From positions 62,001 through 126,000 of the forward strand of contig JABVXV010000028.1 of the NCBI GenBank assembly GCA_013365325.1: DNA of 64,000 bases. The letters are read 5' to 3'. Each line of letters begins with the position of its first letter. Position 1 is the stretch's first letter. This DNA is from Dipetalonema caudispina (Eukaryota; Nematoda; Chromadorea; Rhabditida; Onchocercidae). Positions 24,601 through 37,900 of the stretch are shown in pieces. The notes beneath the pieces were generated by a model, which worked only from the letters and a program-made list of their open reading frames with translations, had not been told where the DNA came from and made no database searches. Position numbers and translations under genes: made by a program.

Positions 24601-25571
24601 TCTTGTGCACTGCTTGCAACTTGCTATGCACGCTTACTGGAGGCAACAGAAGGAACGGCAAACACGAATCGTAAGAGGAGAGTACGTAGAAAGGAAAAGA
24701 AGTTGGTGCTTTGTTATACGACTTGCATCCAATTTTGCTGAAGCCTATATATTTTTTTTCCTATTTTTTAGGTGATGATGACGACGATGGTGAAACCGAT
24801 CAGGGAAATCCTGTGGAACGTTCTGTCTTAGTGATTTTTGAAAAATTTGTTCGGGAGACTAGAGCTGGACATTTGAAGGTAAATTTAATTAATAGAGTTT
24901 TACAATAAGCTTTTCGATGCAAGAATGCAAAACTTTTTACAAAATCAGCATTTAAAATCTACAAAGCAATTGCTTCACAGTAGTAGTCAATCAGTTGTGC
25001 AGGTTCTTAATGATTATTTTATCAGAAAAAACCGAGAAATTTTAATGCTTCGTCCTAATTGAAGAGACGAAGTTTTCTTTAATTATGTAGACTTAATAAT
25101 TCTCTTAGTCTTATGGTCTCCGTTATCCACAATCTTAGTCACAGTGACATATCTTGTTTGACGTATGTTGTAGATAATTTGACAGTGCGAAATTATTCGT
25201 TATTCGTTATAGAGTACAATCACATTTATATATCATTTTGTGGTATCACTGGCTACTGCACCACAGAATGCAGCTACTCGAAGAATAATCGAACTTCTTC
25301 CGCATGATCTGGTTTGTGAATTTAGATTTAAAGTAAAGGATTGGTTTGAAAATCCAGGCATGCTATTTTGAATTGTTCTATTCCAACGTCTTCTTTCGTT
25401 GATGATTGTTATTATCAAACATTTCTGTTTTAGATGTTAAATTTGGCTCGTCTTGATCCGCAGACTTTTAATTTGGATCTGTATCTGCCACTCACGAATT
25501 TGTGTGATATTGCCAGTACGAAGAGTGCGCTCCAGTTCACATGCCTTTTAAGGAAACTTGGCGGTTTTTGA
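18678..25571 (+). CDS. MED24: Mediator complex subunit 24 (LIN-25 orthologue)
   Basis: Twenty-one exons: 18678-18843, 19108-19190, 19430-19542, 19651-19853, 20282-20433, 20619-20780, 20886-21050, 21260-21363, 21726-21834, 21917-22059, 22204-22327, 22488-22687, 22852-22963, 23260-23477, 23594-23744, 23854-23979, 24317-24473, 24564-24701, 24772-24878, 25213-25311 and 25434-25571. They sum to 989 residues in one frame, the usual length of animal MED24. Diagnostic stretches align by eye with vertebrate MED24: AEFRQFSREYCIEALATIL, YVKLPQIVKHL, and the segment ending GVLKNLLEKR followed by PLILRANSAKMAVDK. MED24 is a tail-module subunit of the RNA polymerase II Mediator; in C. elegans LIN-25 works with SUR-2/MED23 in vulval induction. 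Weak points are the exon 3 acceptor (TTTGAG), the exon 18 donor (GTTGGT, chosen because only it keeps phase), and non-consensus GTCAGT after exon 11. An AG 15 bases before the ATG could be a spliced-leader site. Confidence 0.92.
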
Positions 25572-25645
25572 AATTATGTTTATTAATGAATTATCTTATT
25601 GTTAGTTTGATCCTAAAAGCATTGTATGTTTGATTTCAAAGTTGT

Positions 25646-25651
25646 AATAAA
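25646..25651 (+). promoter_or_regulatory. Polyadenylation signal AATAAA (MED24)
   Basis: Canonical hexamer about 75 bases after the MED24 stop codon. Confidence 0.65.
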
Positions 25652-26047
25652 ATAGGTAAATATTATAAATATTCATTTCAAATTTGTTTTTTGTAATAGC
25701 CGCTACAAATTGCATGTATGTTCAATATGTCATTCATAATCGTAAATTTATCAGCAGCATCATTTACCATATTTGTTGTAGTTAGACGACATTTCTTGTG
25801 CTCTGTACTGGTATTGCGAATCTCTTAACTTCCAAATTTTGAATCCCCTATATCCAAAATGACGGAAGACATTGTTTTCTGTAATTGTAGCTTTAGCAGC
25901 GTCCTTATAATCTCTTAAACAGGATGGTAAGTAGCGCGGCGTAAGGAAAGTTGATTACGTGGATTATTTTTAGGAAAGTGTACTTTTGACACTGGCTCAA
26001 AACAAGGCTTATTTTGTAAACCAGGCTACCGCGGATACAAATTCAAT

Positions 26048-26291
26048 CAAGTAGTGTCGAGTTGGATAAATGACCTCTTGCTGTCTCGCTGTGTCACGGT
26101 CTCTCCCCAACCCACCTACTCCTGGTGGCGGGGAACGGCACGATTGTCTGTCCCCAAACGCAAAAATTATGCTGTTGGCGAGTCCCAACTCGAGACTGCC
26201 ACACGGGTCAGTCACTGCCCGTAAGTGCAATGGGCCGACCTCACCGTGGAGTACTCGCCTTCTTGATCGCGAGTCACCTCCCAGCCAAGTA
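26048..26291. other. Isolated GC-rich island, possible inserted repeat or structured RNA
   Basis: About 240 bases clearly richer in G and C than anything else in the window, with sharp borders. Both strands have an ORF through it (145 codons on +, 104 on -), which at high GC means little. Short self-complementary segments occur (GTCGAGTTGG near 26056 with CCCAACTCGA near 26182; GAGTACTCG with CGCGAGTC near 26245-26275). The hexamer CAAGTA stands at both ends (26048 and 26286) and could be a target-site duplication. Options are a dispersed repeat, a structured non-coding RNA or transferred DNA. I recognise none. Confidence 0.4.
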
Positions 26292-28359
26292 AGTTTAACT
26301 AGCAACCACAAACTTATCATCATTTTTCCTTGCTCGACATTCCCGACGGGATACTCTCTTCACAAATTGCTATTCTTCTTTGTTTCTCTGGTCGCACCAG
26401 CATTTGTTCATTCTTTCCCTCATTCTCTTCTTCTTTTTTTTCTCTCTGATACAGCACACTTCCAAATAATACTTTGCAGTGTTGTTACCTTTTCTCAGGT
26501 ATTCTGAAATTTGCATTAGAATTTATAACAAAGTGACAAGTAACGAGATGACGGATCTCTCCCAAAGCAATGCATTATAAGGGAGGGTTATACCGAATCA
26601 GCAGTTTGTGTTTCCCATGGCAGCGTTAGCATGCACGATATGCTTGGCGTGCATGGCACGCTTCCTTCCCTTAATTTGCTTAAAGTTATTGTCTCATTGC
26701 ATCTAATAAGTGGACATATTACCAATAGTCAAGGCCAATTTCTTTTAACGTTTTGACCATGGTCATTTTCCTTCTCATCGAATGTCAACTTGAACACCAT
26801 TTGATCATTTTTGTTCCTCAAAAGGTCAAAGATTGTTGTCAATTGCTACTGTCCTCATTAGGCATCATATCCTAACCATCAATTTTCAAATGTGTTGTTA
26901 CTGTGCAGTGTTCATCACAAGTGGTACTTATTCAACAGCAATCAACTGAAAAGATCGCCTGTAAATCTAACGAAAGGTTTGGCCATTTGAATTACAGCTT
27001 ATGAAATGCGTGCTGCTTGCACTTCATCTGCAAGGCTACGATTGTGGTAACATTAAAATGTACGATACCATTTCCAACTAGTAAACTACATAATTAGTTT
27101 AGGCCAACTGTTCCTCTTTCAAATTTGGTTAGCATTTGACCTGTTAATCAATTCATTCACTATTTGAGTAGGCAGCGATAATTTAAAATATATTGCTTTG
27201 CTTGCTTTAAACTTCTGAAGTATATTTCCCTTTGACTTCGCATTACCTTGCTACATCTGATTCTATAGGATCGAGTACCCAAGTCGATCTCAAAAAGGAC
27301 ACTGATCGCTGTGATAAAGCTTTAATAAGAAATCATCATTGAGGAAATTCGTTGCTCTTGTATCGCTAAATATGTTCGTCAAATTTCAGCTATATATCAA
27401 GCTATATATATCGTATACCAATGAGTTGTTATGAATGATTATTCATTTTAATTATTTATTAATTTCTAATTGAAGTTGAACCATAGTTTGGCTTAAAAAT
27501 ATCACGGAAGGAATGTGTACAATAATATTATCATAGAAATGATAGCCATAAAAACAATAACTGATAAGCATTAAAAATGTTAATTTGACTCAAAAAACAA
27601 TGGATCCTATTTGGTATTTGAATAATTCCTATTTTTATTCGTACAAACCGTACAATATTAACGAATGAAATGATTTACGGAAAATATATTCAAAGGAATG
27701 TTTAACATTAGATGTACTACTATCAAAGGGAAATGGAAATTTTAAATTTGATCGTGAATTTCACGAATTTTTCTAGAACAAAAAATCTCGGTCCAATATC
27801 TTCGATGTATTTAAAGTTTGCTAAATCTGCCCTTGTTTTACAGATAATCGTTTTGTAGATGTCATTCAATTTTGTTCAAAATGTTAAAATGTCATTTAAC
27901 AATGGCAAATTTTAGCGGTTCATTATAGAAGTTAGATCGATTACAGGTGAAAGATGATGAGAAATCATGGAAATGAAATTTTTACCTTAATTAAAAAGCT
28001 TAAATCAGTTAGAAAAAACGACACAACTTAAAACTGAAATGCGTCATTTTGCAAAGCTTCCCATAAAAATAATTTTTTTTTCTCTCAGCTATTATTACAA
28101 TTCATAACTTTTCTAAACAAAAATTTGTAATAGAATAAATAGATACAGTGTAAAGAGACAGAGAAATCAGCTGATAATCGGAATTTGAGAAGAATAATAA
28201 CTCACAAAGTTAAAAACGATGAATTTCTGGTACTTTTAGATTCTGGAACAGGAAAAAAAAGCTGAGCTTTCCGCATGATCCTTTTGAACAATAGGATTCT
28301 CTCTCTCTCTCTCTCTTTACACTCCTTTTCTTTATTCGTCAACAATAGAAGACATTGGG
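26292..28359. other. Intergenic, convergent side of MED24 and Otx-like gene 2
   Basis: No exon seen. A pyrimidine-rich stretch lies at about 26370-26460 and a (CT)n run at 28299-28317. Confidence 0.5.
28299..28317. repeat. (CT)n microsatellite
   Basis: About nine CT units just beyond the stop of the second Otx-like gene. Confidence 0.9.
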
Positions 28360-30583
28360 CTATCTAGGACCAAAAAAGTATTGATGTGCGGAGTAAGCGG
28401 ATACTGGACAATTTTGATTGTAAGCGGTGGCTGCAGCAGCAGCCTGATAGCTATTATAGGTACTGTTATAAGCTGCTGCAGCACTGCTATCTAGCATTTG
28501 TTGATAATATTGATGGCTGCTATAGAAATATGAATTTAAATCCTGAGGATGTGGATAAGGCGGTGGAAGTGTCATCTGATGCAATGATAATGATGTCGTC
28601 GAAGTGGTTGATAATGACGAAGCTGTTGTAATTGATGCTGTCGGGAATGTCTGCAAACAGGAAACGTTGATGAATAGGGTTAAGGAGTTGTTTTGGAAGT
28701 AAAAAGTATATTTCAAGTAATTAGTCATTATTAAATTTAAAATAACTGATACCACCTGATAGTTCATAATGCAAGGAAGGAATCTAAATCAGATTAAGGT
28801 TGCACCGATATTTTGTTATGTGATAATTTAACAATTTTTCTGAAAAAACTTTTTGACGTAATTTTTGAAAACCGAAATTTCTCGTCCATTGTATCTACTA
28901 CCATTTAAGCTAGATGGTTAATGGTTTTGCTACAATAATTATGACAGCAAAACGCTCGATAGTAAATAATAATCTTGATAATCTTATTATTTACCGGATT
29001 TTCTATGCAACCTGACCATAAGTTTTCTGTCACCTCAGAACTTCTTGATAATGAACGATTCGTGGAGCATGAAGCTTGTTCTCTGTCTTCTACCTTTTCC
29101 GCTTTTATTGGATTTCTTAAATTACCAGATAAACTTTTGGAATTTTTCGAGCTGAAAAGACAAATGTTTTGTCAGTGAAAATTTCGATCAAATTTTCAGG
29201 AAATATGTAACACTCAGAAAAATTTAAAATCAAACAATAACTACCTCCTTAAAAATTACGCTCCAACTAGAAGTTTCAAGCTGATGCAATGCCAGCAACT
29301 GTGTTACTGCTTACTTGGTTTCAGGCTCACTGGCAAATTGTCCTATAGATTTTGGTGATAGTGTAGACTCTTTCGTTCCATCTGAAACTTCCTTCATTGG
29401 ATTACTCATGGAATCTTCATGAACAGCATTCAGGCCAGCAGTATTCGTAGTACCACATGATGAAGATAAGCTAGCACCGGTAACTGCTTGTGATCCTTTT
29501 GGCCTTTGCCTTTCCTGTTGTCGTTGTTTAGCACGCCGATTCTTAAACCACACCTGAATTGCAATATAGAAGATAGCATATTGTATTAATAACATGTTAG
29601 TTTACAATGTCAGCTTCGAATTCAATTAATTAATTAGTTCCCTGATACGGCCATAAGCATTATTTGTAAATTTATGGGAACTTTTTACTCAAAATTGAAA
29701 TTTTAACATTTTTCATTCTTTAAAATTTTCAACAACCGAAACAAGAAACAAGAAGAGAATTTATTATGATTTAAACATTATTACAGTATCCTTTATAGAA
29801 AGAAATTTGCATCAAAATAAACCTTTATTTGTGTCCCTTACCCGCATCAAAAACCCCTCCCATACTATTTTTGGCATGTCAAGTTATTAGCTGTTGTTAT
29901 ATTTGACAAAGTTCACAAAAAGAGTGATTGGCAAGTATGGCAGATGCTCGCCAGAAGTACCTACTTTTTTTTTCGTACCTATTTTCGGTGACTTTTGAAT
30001 ATCAGTTTCATTATTTTTACAAAGATTCCGCTTTTGTTTGTGGGAAATAAAACGTCTCTTTTCGATTGTAGAAATTAATTCCAGTTTTCAATGAAGGAAT
30101 AAGTAAAGACAATAATAAATGAAAAAGAAGAAATAAAAACCTGAATTCGACTTTCTTGTAATTGTATTTGCTCAGCAATTTTCTCTCTTGTAAATACATC
30201 CGGATAATGCGTTGTGGCAAACAGATTTTCCAGGATTTCAAGTTGCTGTCTGTTAAATGTTGTTCTTTCCCTTCGATTTTTCCGGGGAATCATTCCTAAA
30301 ATGCAGAAAAAAAAAAAAAACCTGTATTAAAATTTGCAAAAGATAAAATTTTGAAAATGATTAAAGTAAAATTGGACGAACCGTTTGAATAACTGTTGGT
30401 AAACATTCCCATCGGTGCCATTGGATGTATAGGAGAATAGCCAAAGGTTGGCGCCGGATTTGTGGTACCAGAAGGGCATGATAAATGGGCATATGGATTA
30501 AATGGTACTGCACCATAGACCATTTGATGTTCAGCAATTTGATCCTGAACAGTATCAAAATCAAAAAAATTTTCCAACAACAT
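28360..30583 (-). CDS. Otx-like K50 homeobox transcription factor, copy 2
   Basis: Five exons on the minus strand: 30583-30382, 30295-30141, 29553-29315, 29151-28995 and 28650-28360. Phases are 1, 0, 2 and 0; the product has 347 residues. The homeodomain is at about residues 74-133, with RRERTTF at its start, lysine at position 50 and the intron between residues 46 and 47 as in copy 1. The two homeodomains share the stretches THYPDV and [16 protein letters not shown]. The N-termini also look related ([11 protein letters not shown] versus [12 protein letters not shown]). The C-terminal exon is rich in Ser/Thr, Tyr and Ala, with two short alanine runs. The ATG at 30583 directly follows an acceptor-like TTCTAG, so either a spliced leader is added there or an upstream exon exists. 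The first donor (G|GTTCGT) is weak but keeps phase. Confidence 0.9.
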
Positions 30584-33500
30584 CTAGAAAATTCATGATA
30601 CTATATTTTATTAACAAATATCACACCTTGATACTTTCAGTTTTAGTTTCAGTTTCCAGAATTCTGAAGTTGCATAGATGCTATCCCACCAATATTTGCT
30701 TACGTCCTTTTCATTCCTGTTGCAAAAATGTTGAGCACTATTCAGGGTACCGGAATGATTTACTATCCTGAAAGTACACTCATCTGATATGCTACGACAA
30801 GCTGACATTCTTACCGTCTTATCGTGTCATTTTCCTCTTTATCAATGCTTCTAATATGAAGTGCATTTATTTGCTTTATACGAACAATTTGCTTTAATGC
30901 TTTACTTATCATTAAATTACATTGGTACTATCCAAAACAAATAAAGAGATTAATTTCAGGAAAGCCTTGTATGCATGATGCAAAGTGTGAAATATATTCA
31001 TTTATTTGCGCCAAAAATTGATTCAAAACAACTCTTGCACAGATAATCAAAACGATAATAAACTGATGAAGCATAAATAATGCGTTCTGATATGTTTTCT
31101 TTGCATTTACAAGATAAAAAATTCAATTTCCACAAGTTATTTTTACTTCTGAATATAATATAATCCTCGGGAATTACCGAAACTGAAGAAATTCCTCTCA
31201 AATTTCGCATAGCCAAATTGAAATGACTAATTGGTCAGTTTTATTTCACTATTCGAAATTTAAAAAGTTCCTGTTGGAATGATATTAAACTGAATTGACC
31301 AAACTCAAAGTGAAAAATGAGTGAGAAAAAAAGAAAGGAAAAACTCGTTAACAATTACTTTTCTGAATTTTTAATTACTATGGCATTGGAAATCTGTTTC
31401 ATATAAAACTAATATTAACAGTTATTCGATGCAAAAAAGTTATTTATTTAAATAAATTTGGGACAAAAATTAGTTGTCAAGCCGAAGTAATAGTAAGCTA
31501 GCATTTATTAAAACTAATGATTAGTAAGACAAATTACAAATTGACAAATGTAAATAAATGTGCAGTACGATCTCTTTAAAGGAAAAAAGAAAAATTTGAT
31601 AAAGTTAGTTATTTCTACTCTTTGAGACCTTTTTAAATGTTGCAATGAATTAGAATAGCTAAAATAGTTTGGCAAATTGCGAGTAAAATGTAAGTTTTTG
31701 TATGGGACAGAAGAAGTCTTTATTAGCTTTAACTGAACAAAAAATTTAAACTGAAAATGTTGAGGGAATTCGAAAGAAATTTTCAAGCAGTTTTGCATTT
31801 GAAACAAATAAGCTTCAAATTTTTCCCATAAATCAGATCAAATTGATTAAAAATTCCATAAGTTGCTCATTTGAATGCCGTAATCGTTTTCTATCCGACG
31901 ATTATGCTACTACATATTGGATACAGTGATCATTAAGAGAATGTCTACAATATCTCTTGGCTAGGTACTTTTCGAAGATAGCGGTTTAAAAAAAAAAAAA
32001 AGGAAATCAAGCGGCAACTTATCCAAGGCATTACAATCATCAAGAAATGATTTCGAAGGCGGAGCGTTACAATGATCATTTACTTACAACGCCCAATAGC
32101 CAAGCAGCATAGTAATACCGTATCATTGCTATCAGTTCTTGTCCTATTGAAATGAAAGAGCTTTAAGGAAGTTGGCTTATTAATTTGAAAGTAAATTTAG
32201 TTGTGAAATTAATAAAAATTGCTGAAAAGCATTTAAAAGATAGCATCAACTAAAAAAGTTGTTAATATAAGAAGCTTGTCCTTTTTTTTTCTTTTTCTAT
32301 CTTGGCTCTTTATTTCTTCCTTTTACTTTCCTTGGCTTTGACTCTTTCATTTCTAGCTTGATAATCATAATTAATAGTAAATCATCCTAGAAATGATCGC
32401 TATCCAAAAGTAAAGATAAATATGCTTTTCTTTTTGTTTGAAATTGCAAAAAATTTTGCAACAATTTTGCTTTTTATTAATTGTTAATTAGTGTAGGAAA
32501 GTTGTGATTAAAATTGAGAAGCAATGCAAATGATAGATTAGTCTGCCATTAAATAAAGTAAATCAGAAATGAATAAGCGATAGTGACATGAAATTTCATC
32601 ACCATGGAAATGGATCCTGTAACTCTAAATGCTACTATTGCTGTAATCTGCTTTAGATTTTACGGAAAGGAAAGGAAAACGGAAGTAATCAGTGGAATGA
32701 TTCTTAGATTAACTTAAATTAATATCTATAAATGAATCCAAATTGCCGCGATGAGCAATTTTTATTTCATAATTATAGAAGCTGAGAATGGATAATACCA
32801 ATGACTAATAACCTCTTAGTATTTTTACCTCTTTTAATACCATTAAGTTCATTAGGTCGTAGTTTAGAGCATTAGTAATCCTTACCCAATTGAAATGAAG
32901 TAAGCGATGCTACGATTAGCATTATGATCGTATTCAGAATTTGGTCCGCTATTCAACAATTCAAAAATGTACATTTTGCTTAAAACAAACAAAATAATTT
33001 CATCTTTTTCTCTTTGAAAATATTTCTAAGAACAACACTTTAAGTAGTACTATCAAAAGATAGAACCCAATAATTTAACAAAGAATGTTACCAGTCAATT
33101 TAATTAGATAATAATCAAGGAAAGAGTGAAAGAGGTAAGAAATAAGGGGAAAATTGCCGAAATTTAGGAAGTATATGATTTCATTCAAATTTCAAATCTT
33201 GAATTTTATACAGTCATGGGCAAAATCTCATTTTACTTATTAATCTGAACTATTTCTATTAAAGCAATGAAAATTAAGGCTATCTAAATTGCATAAATTA
33301 CAGTATATGGTTATCTATTACTATTGCTGCTATGAAAGTCATTATTGAAGGTAATTTAAAAGAGTGAGTAATAAACCGATCATTCATTCAATGGTCATTT
33401 GGTTTACAATTCAACGATCAGTGCAAACATTATTTTATGACTGACATAAATTGACCAGTAATTTTACCATTTTCACTAAATCTACAGTTCTTTACTTTGC

Positions 33501-36500
33501 GAGATATTTTTAAGAAGTATGCTGAAATTTAATGCTAATCATAAATTTTAAATCTTTCAAATTTAAAATTTATGGTATCAACAGGGCAATTAAATTTGTC
33601 CAGTAAGTTCAACAAAAGAGTCTAACAACATGATATCAATGGGGTAATTTCGAATTTTATTCTGCCAAATGTATCTAATTCGACAGTAAGGAGACTAAGA
33701 TATAATTTACATGCTATTTTGGACGAATAAAAGAGATGATGACTATGAAATGTGTTCTCAATAATGTGAAAATAATTATGAAATAAGTTTTTTGAATGAA
33801 ATTACTCTCATTACTAATATTTTTTGTTACAAATTACCATAAAGTGACAATTTTATTTAAAACGAATTCTGATTGGAACCCATTCATAAGTTATTCGTCA
33901 ACAATACTTACTGCAAACAGTTCATGATGGATGATGTGCAATAAAGTATTAACTATCAGGGATTGAATAAACAACGAGTAATTAGAATATCATAAACAGA
34001 AGTTAATTGAGGAGTACACGAGAGATCATCATTCGTATTTTATAGACTATTAATGGGGAATGGAACAAAAGAGAGAGGGCGAAGGTTCAACGAATTGTGT
34101 AATTTTGGCAAATATAAGATAGCACAATCACTAACAGATAATTATTGCTTCACTTCTTAGTCGAAAGTTGTAAATCTTTTTAAGAATAAATTCATTTCAA
34201 ATTTATTTCGTATTATTTAAACTAGAACTCGATTTTATATAATAGGAGAAAACTTTGATAAAGTTCGGAATATTAGAATGACCGTTATTGCAGATATAGA
34301 TATCACTCCGGTACTTATTTTGGATTTGAGAGTTCACTAAGTTTTTCCGAATTTAGTCATCACATTGAAAATTGCTGCAAACGAATTAGAAAAAAGCATC
34401 AAGGCAAAAAGACGAAAGAGTAATAGCTATCACGTTATTACATTTCAACTGTATGACGTAGCAAATATTTCGGTATACCATTCTGAGACATCACAAAATG
34501 GTACCTAAACCTGAACCAGTAAGATCTATTGTCCAAAGAAAAAATTGGAAGGTAATAAATGAAGAAAATTATGATCAAATCATCATCTTCTATCTGGGAA
34601 ATGTGTCACTCTGGATTTGGATTAAGAAAGTATCATTTCTTCCTGAACAGCTATCTAAAGTCAATCTTAGACTCTCTTTTAATATTAGAATGTAAATTAG
34701 ACTTATAATTTAGCTCTCTTTCTAACTGTTCTGTTTATTAGCAATTTGATCTTAATGATGACAGCCTTCGATATCGTAAAATTCCTTACAGAAACTTTTT
34801 TCAGCTCCATTCAGGAGCAGTTATCAATTATCAGTCTCATTTCTTGGAATACATTTCATCCTTTTTCCTTACCCAGATCAATTGGGATCCTGAAATTTTG
34901 AATTAGATAATTTCATTTTTGGAGTGTTCTGAAACTCAATAAGATCGTCGAATTTTTTCCCCAACCAATCACATATTTACGATAAATTTTTGTACCATGG
35001 AGTTTCCCACTATTATATCAGTACCTGAACAAAGTAAAAACTTCACCAGATGGAATACCTCATTATGTCCACCTCTCTCACTCCTTCCTCCCTTCTGAGA
35101 AAGTTTGTCAGGTTTGATGGCTTATCTGTTTTTTCAGCATCTTGGCAACAGGAAAACGGATTATCCGAAAAAAAAAAATAAAACCTGAAAAAGAAAGCAA
35201 AGCATATCATTCTTATCAAAAGTGTTTGACATATCATCTTAGTATCCACGATTAATCAAAAACAACTAATTCTTAGTCAATTCTTAATTGACCTTATAGA
35301 AAATGATATCATTACGGGAAATTTGTTTGTTAATATTAGGACATAATGGACCATCAGGCGTCAACAATTAACTTCAACAAATTATCGAGTAACCAGTAAT
35401 TATTATGATGTGATGGGATGATGGCTATAGTTGATCACAATTACCGATACATTTCGACGGCATGATCTTCAAGCAGTAGATTATAATGTAAAATGAACAA
35501 TAGTAAGTTAAAAAAAATTAAATACTATCCATGGAACATTAAGCTAATTTTGGGCGTTTATTGAAGCATTATTACTGATATATGATGCATTGATAAACAG
35601 CGATATTTTGATGTTGAAATTTTGCAAATAATGAGTTAAACAAACTAATCCTTTTTTATCTTATAGCATTTTAACTCTTCTAGACCAAATTTGATTTCAG
35701 TGCAAAATTGCTAGCATTGATAAGTGCAAGCAACCTATAAAGGCTATTTCATAGTGTATTTTGAGAATAAATTTTTTAAATTTTATAAAACTTTATGAAT
35801 TTCAGCAGTTCTCGGAAATTCCAGAATATATTTCGATTGTCTTAAATTATTTATTCTATTGCTCGAAAAATATTTACATATTGTCTTATGATACAACATA
35901 CCTGTCAGAGTTTTTATCATCACATGTATAAAGTATTTATCGAGTGTTTCTTGCCTTGATAATTCTTTTCTTTTTTTTTTATAGGCGTATTTTTCTATAA
36001 AATTGTCAATTTTATATTAATATGTTATTAGTGTAATGATTTTATTATTGAACTATACTACTTGTAGTGATTTTGGGTTATTGATTAAAGAAAGTAAGAA
36101 TAAATTTTTCTACTAAAGATAAAAGATTTGTTTAATCTTAGACTTATGGCAAAGATCTCAAAAAAGTGGTAGTGTATAAAGATGACCGAAAGTTTAAATA
36201 TTCAGGAAATTATGGTCGTACTGCTAGATTTGGTAAAATTGGTGAAATTTTTAAAAAATGCTCATTGATTGTTTTTATTTTTGGGTGGTATTTCATTTAG
36301 AAAAATTGAAAAGTAGTCGTTTTAAGACGATTAGTTCTCTTGACCTAGAAATTGCAATAAATGTGAAGTCGAAAAATTAGAAACATATGATTAGACTTGA
36401 AAAGAGCATGATAAATTGTGGCCTGCTTTAAGTTTAGGATTTATTACATTCAGTAGAATAAGGAGCCTATTCCTATAGAAATTTGTAATATGATACTTCA

Positions 36501-37900
36501 GGTAGGGTCAGAAAGACGGAAGCAGAGGTGTTTCGCTGGAAACATTTGCAGTAAATATGATATTTTCCTGAAAATTGAACTAATTTAGATTAAATCTACC
36601 TTCTAAAATTGAACGATTAAAAGTAATGAACATTTCCTGTTAATACTATTAAAGTTTTGGAAATATGCAGGAATTTCTTCTATCAGCGAAGAACAAATAG
36701 CTTGATAAATTACAAGAACATAAGCGGTTGATCTCCAAACAATATCTGTTTTTCCAAATACTACATTAGAGTAATATTTGATGAGAGCATAAATAAATAA
36801 GTCAAAATTTGATAGAAATTGAAAGAAAATTTAATAATTTTAACATTTAGACAAAAAAAAAAAACACTACTGAATAATTGATTGATTTAAATTTGATGAT
36901 AGAGTTAATTACTCCAACTTTCTCAAGTTTCTCCACCCAATATCAAAATGACAAGCATCACAACAACAAATATGTATAAAAAACGAAATGCTCCTGCTGG
37001 CGGTATTGTTTTTAAATTGAAGTGATCTGGAGCCCCCCTACCGTTCATTAGATACGATATCGCTTACATTTGGTATTAGTATCCAAACACCGTATACTTT
37101 CTTGTTGACATCTTTGCTTGTGTCATTTTCACAAGATAATAAATATTTTTTGAATAATGAAATTTGATAATATATGCCTATTAGATGGATTATTAAAAAG
37201 TTACATATTTATTTCCAAATTAATAAATGAAATTAATAGAGATAATCGATATATTATACTGCAATATTTGGTAAATTAATTTTTCGAGAAACTTATTCTT
37301 TTGTAATTTAATGTAGTTCAACTTTTTAAAACGATCTGCTATGTTTTTTTTTTTTCTTTTTTTTTTTTTTTTTAGCAAATTATTTACAAAGTCCTACATT
37401 AAGGCTTAGTTTTAGTACTTTACAAAACTTTCCAAGCTTAATTTCAATCTTCCAAGTACATTATCTAAGTTTGCTACATTTCACCGTAACAAGTATTAGG
37501 CGATACGTTATCTTTTTGCAGCAAGGTTCATTTCTCTTTTTTTTTTTTCCTATTCTATCCAATCATAGCTCTTTGTTAGCTATCTTTCGGCATTTAAAGC
37601 TTTCGGATAGATCCTATCGTTTCTGAATTAAGTAATTTGAGAGGATTCTTTGAAGTTGGCGCAAATTCTTAGTCTGTTGCTTTTTGTCCAATCTCAAACT
37701 GTTATCCTCAAATGACCACTTCAATCGAGTACTACTTAATATTACTCACAATAAATTCTTTTCCGCACTTCATAACAAAAATGTCAAAAGGTACTTGATG
37801 ATGCTAATTCGTTGCTATGTTACTTGTGCCGGTGAGAAAATAAGATCCAAACTTTTGAGTTGTCGGATTAGTTAAGAGAGCCTATTATCATATTTATGAG
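30584..37900. other. Gene-poor region upstream of Otx-like gene 2
   Basis: About 7 kb without a gene I can support. ORFs are short and lack splice context. As the 5' flank of a developmental homeobox gene it is a natural place for enhancers, but no motif cluster was pinned down by eye. A poly(T) tract lies at 37343-37373. Confidence 0.45.
37343..37373. repeat. Poly(T) tract
   Basis: About 31 bases of T broken by one C. Confidence 0.9.

Noticed and set aside
26009..26507. ORFs of 104 (-) and 145 (+) codons in the GC-rich island
   Set aside because: High local GC removes stop codons on both strands at once; neither product shows a domain or splice context.
31514..31807. 97-codon minus-strand ORF in the gene-poor region
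   Set aside because: Phe/Lys/Asn-rich translation typical of AT-rich non-coding DNA, no splice or domain support.
36947..37024. 25-codon ORF MTSITTTNMYKKRNAPAGGI...
   Set aside because: Too short and without a following exon in phase.
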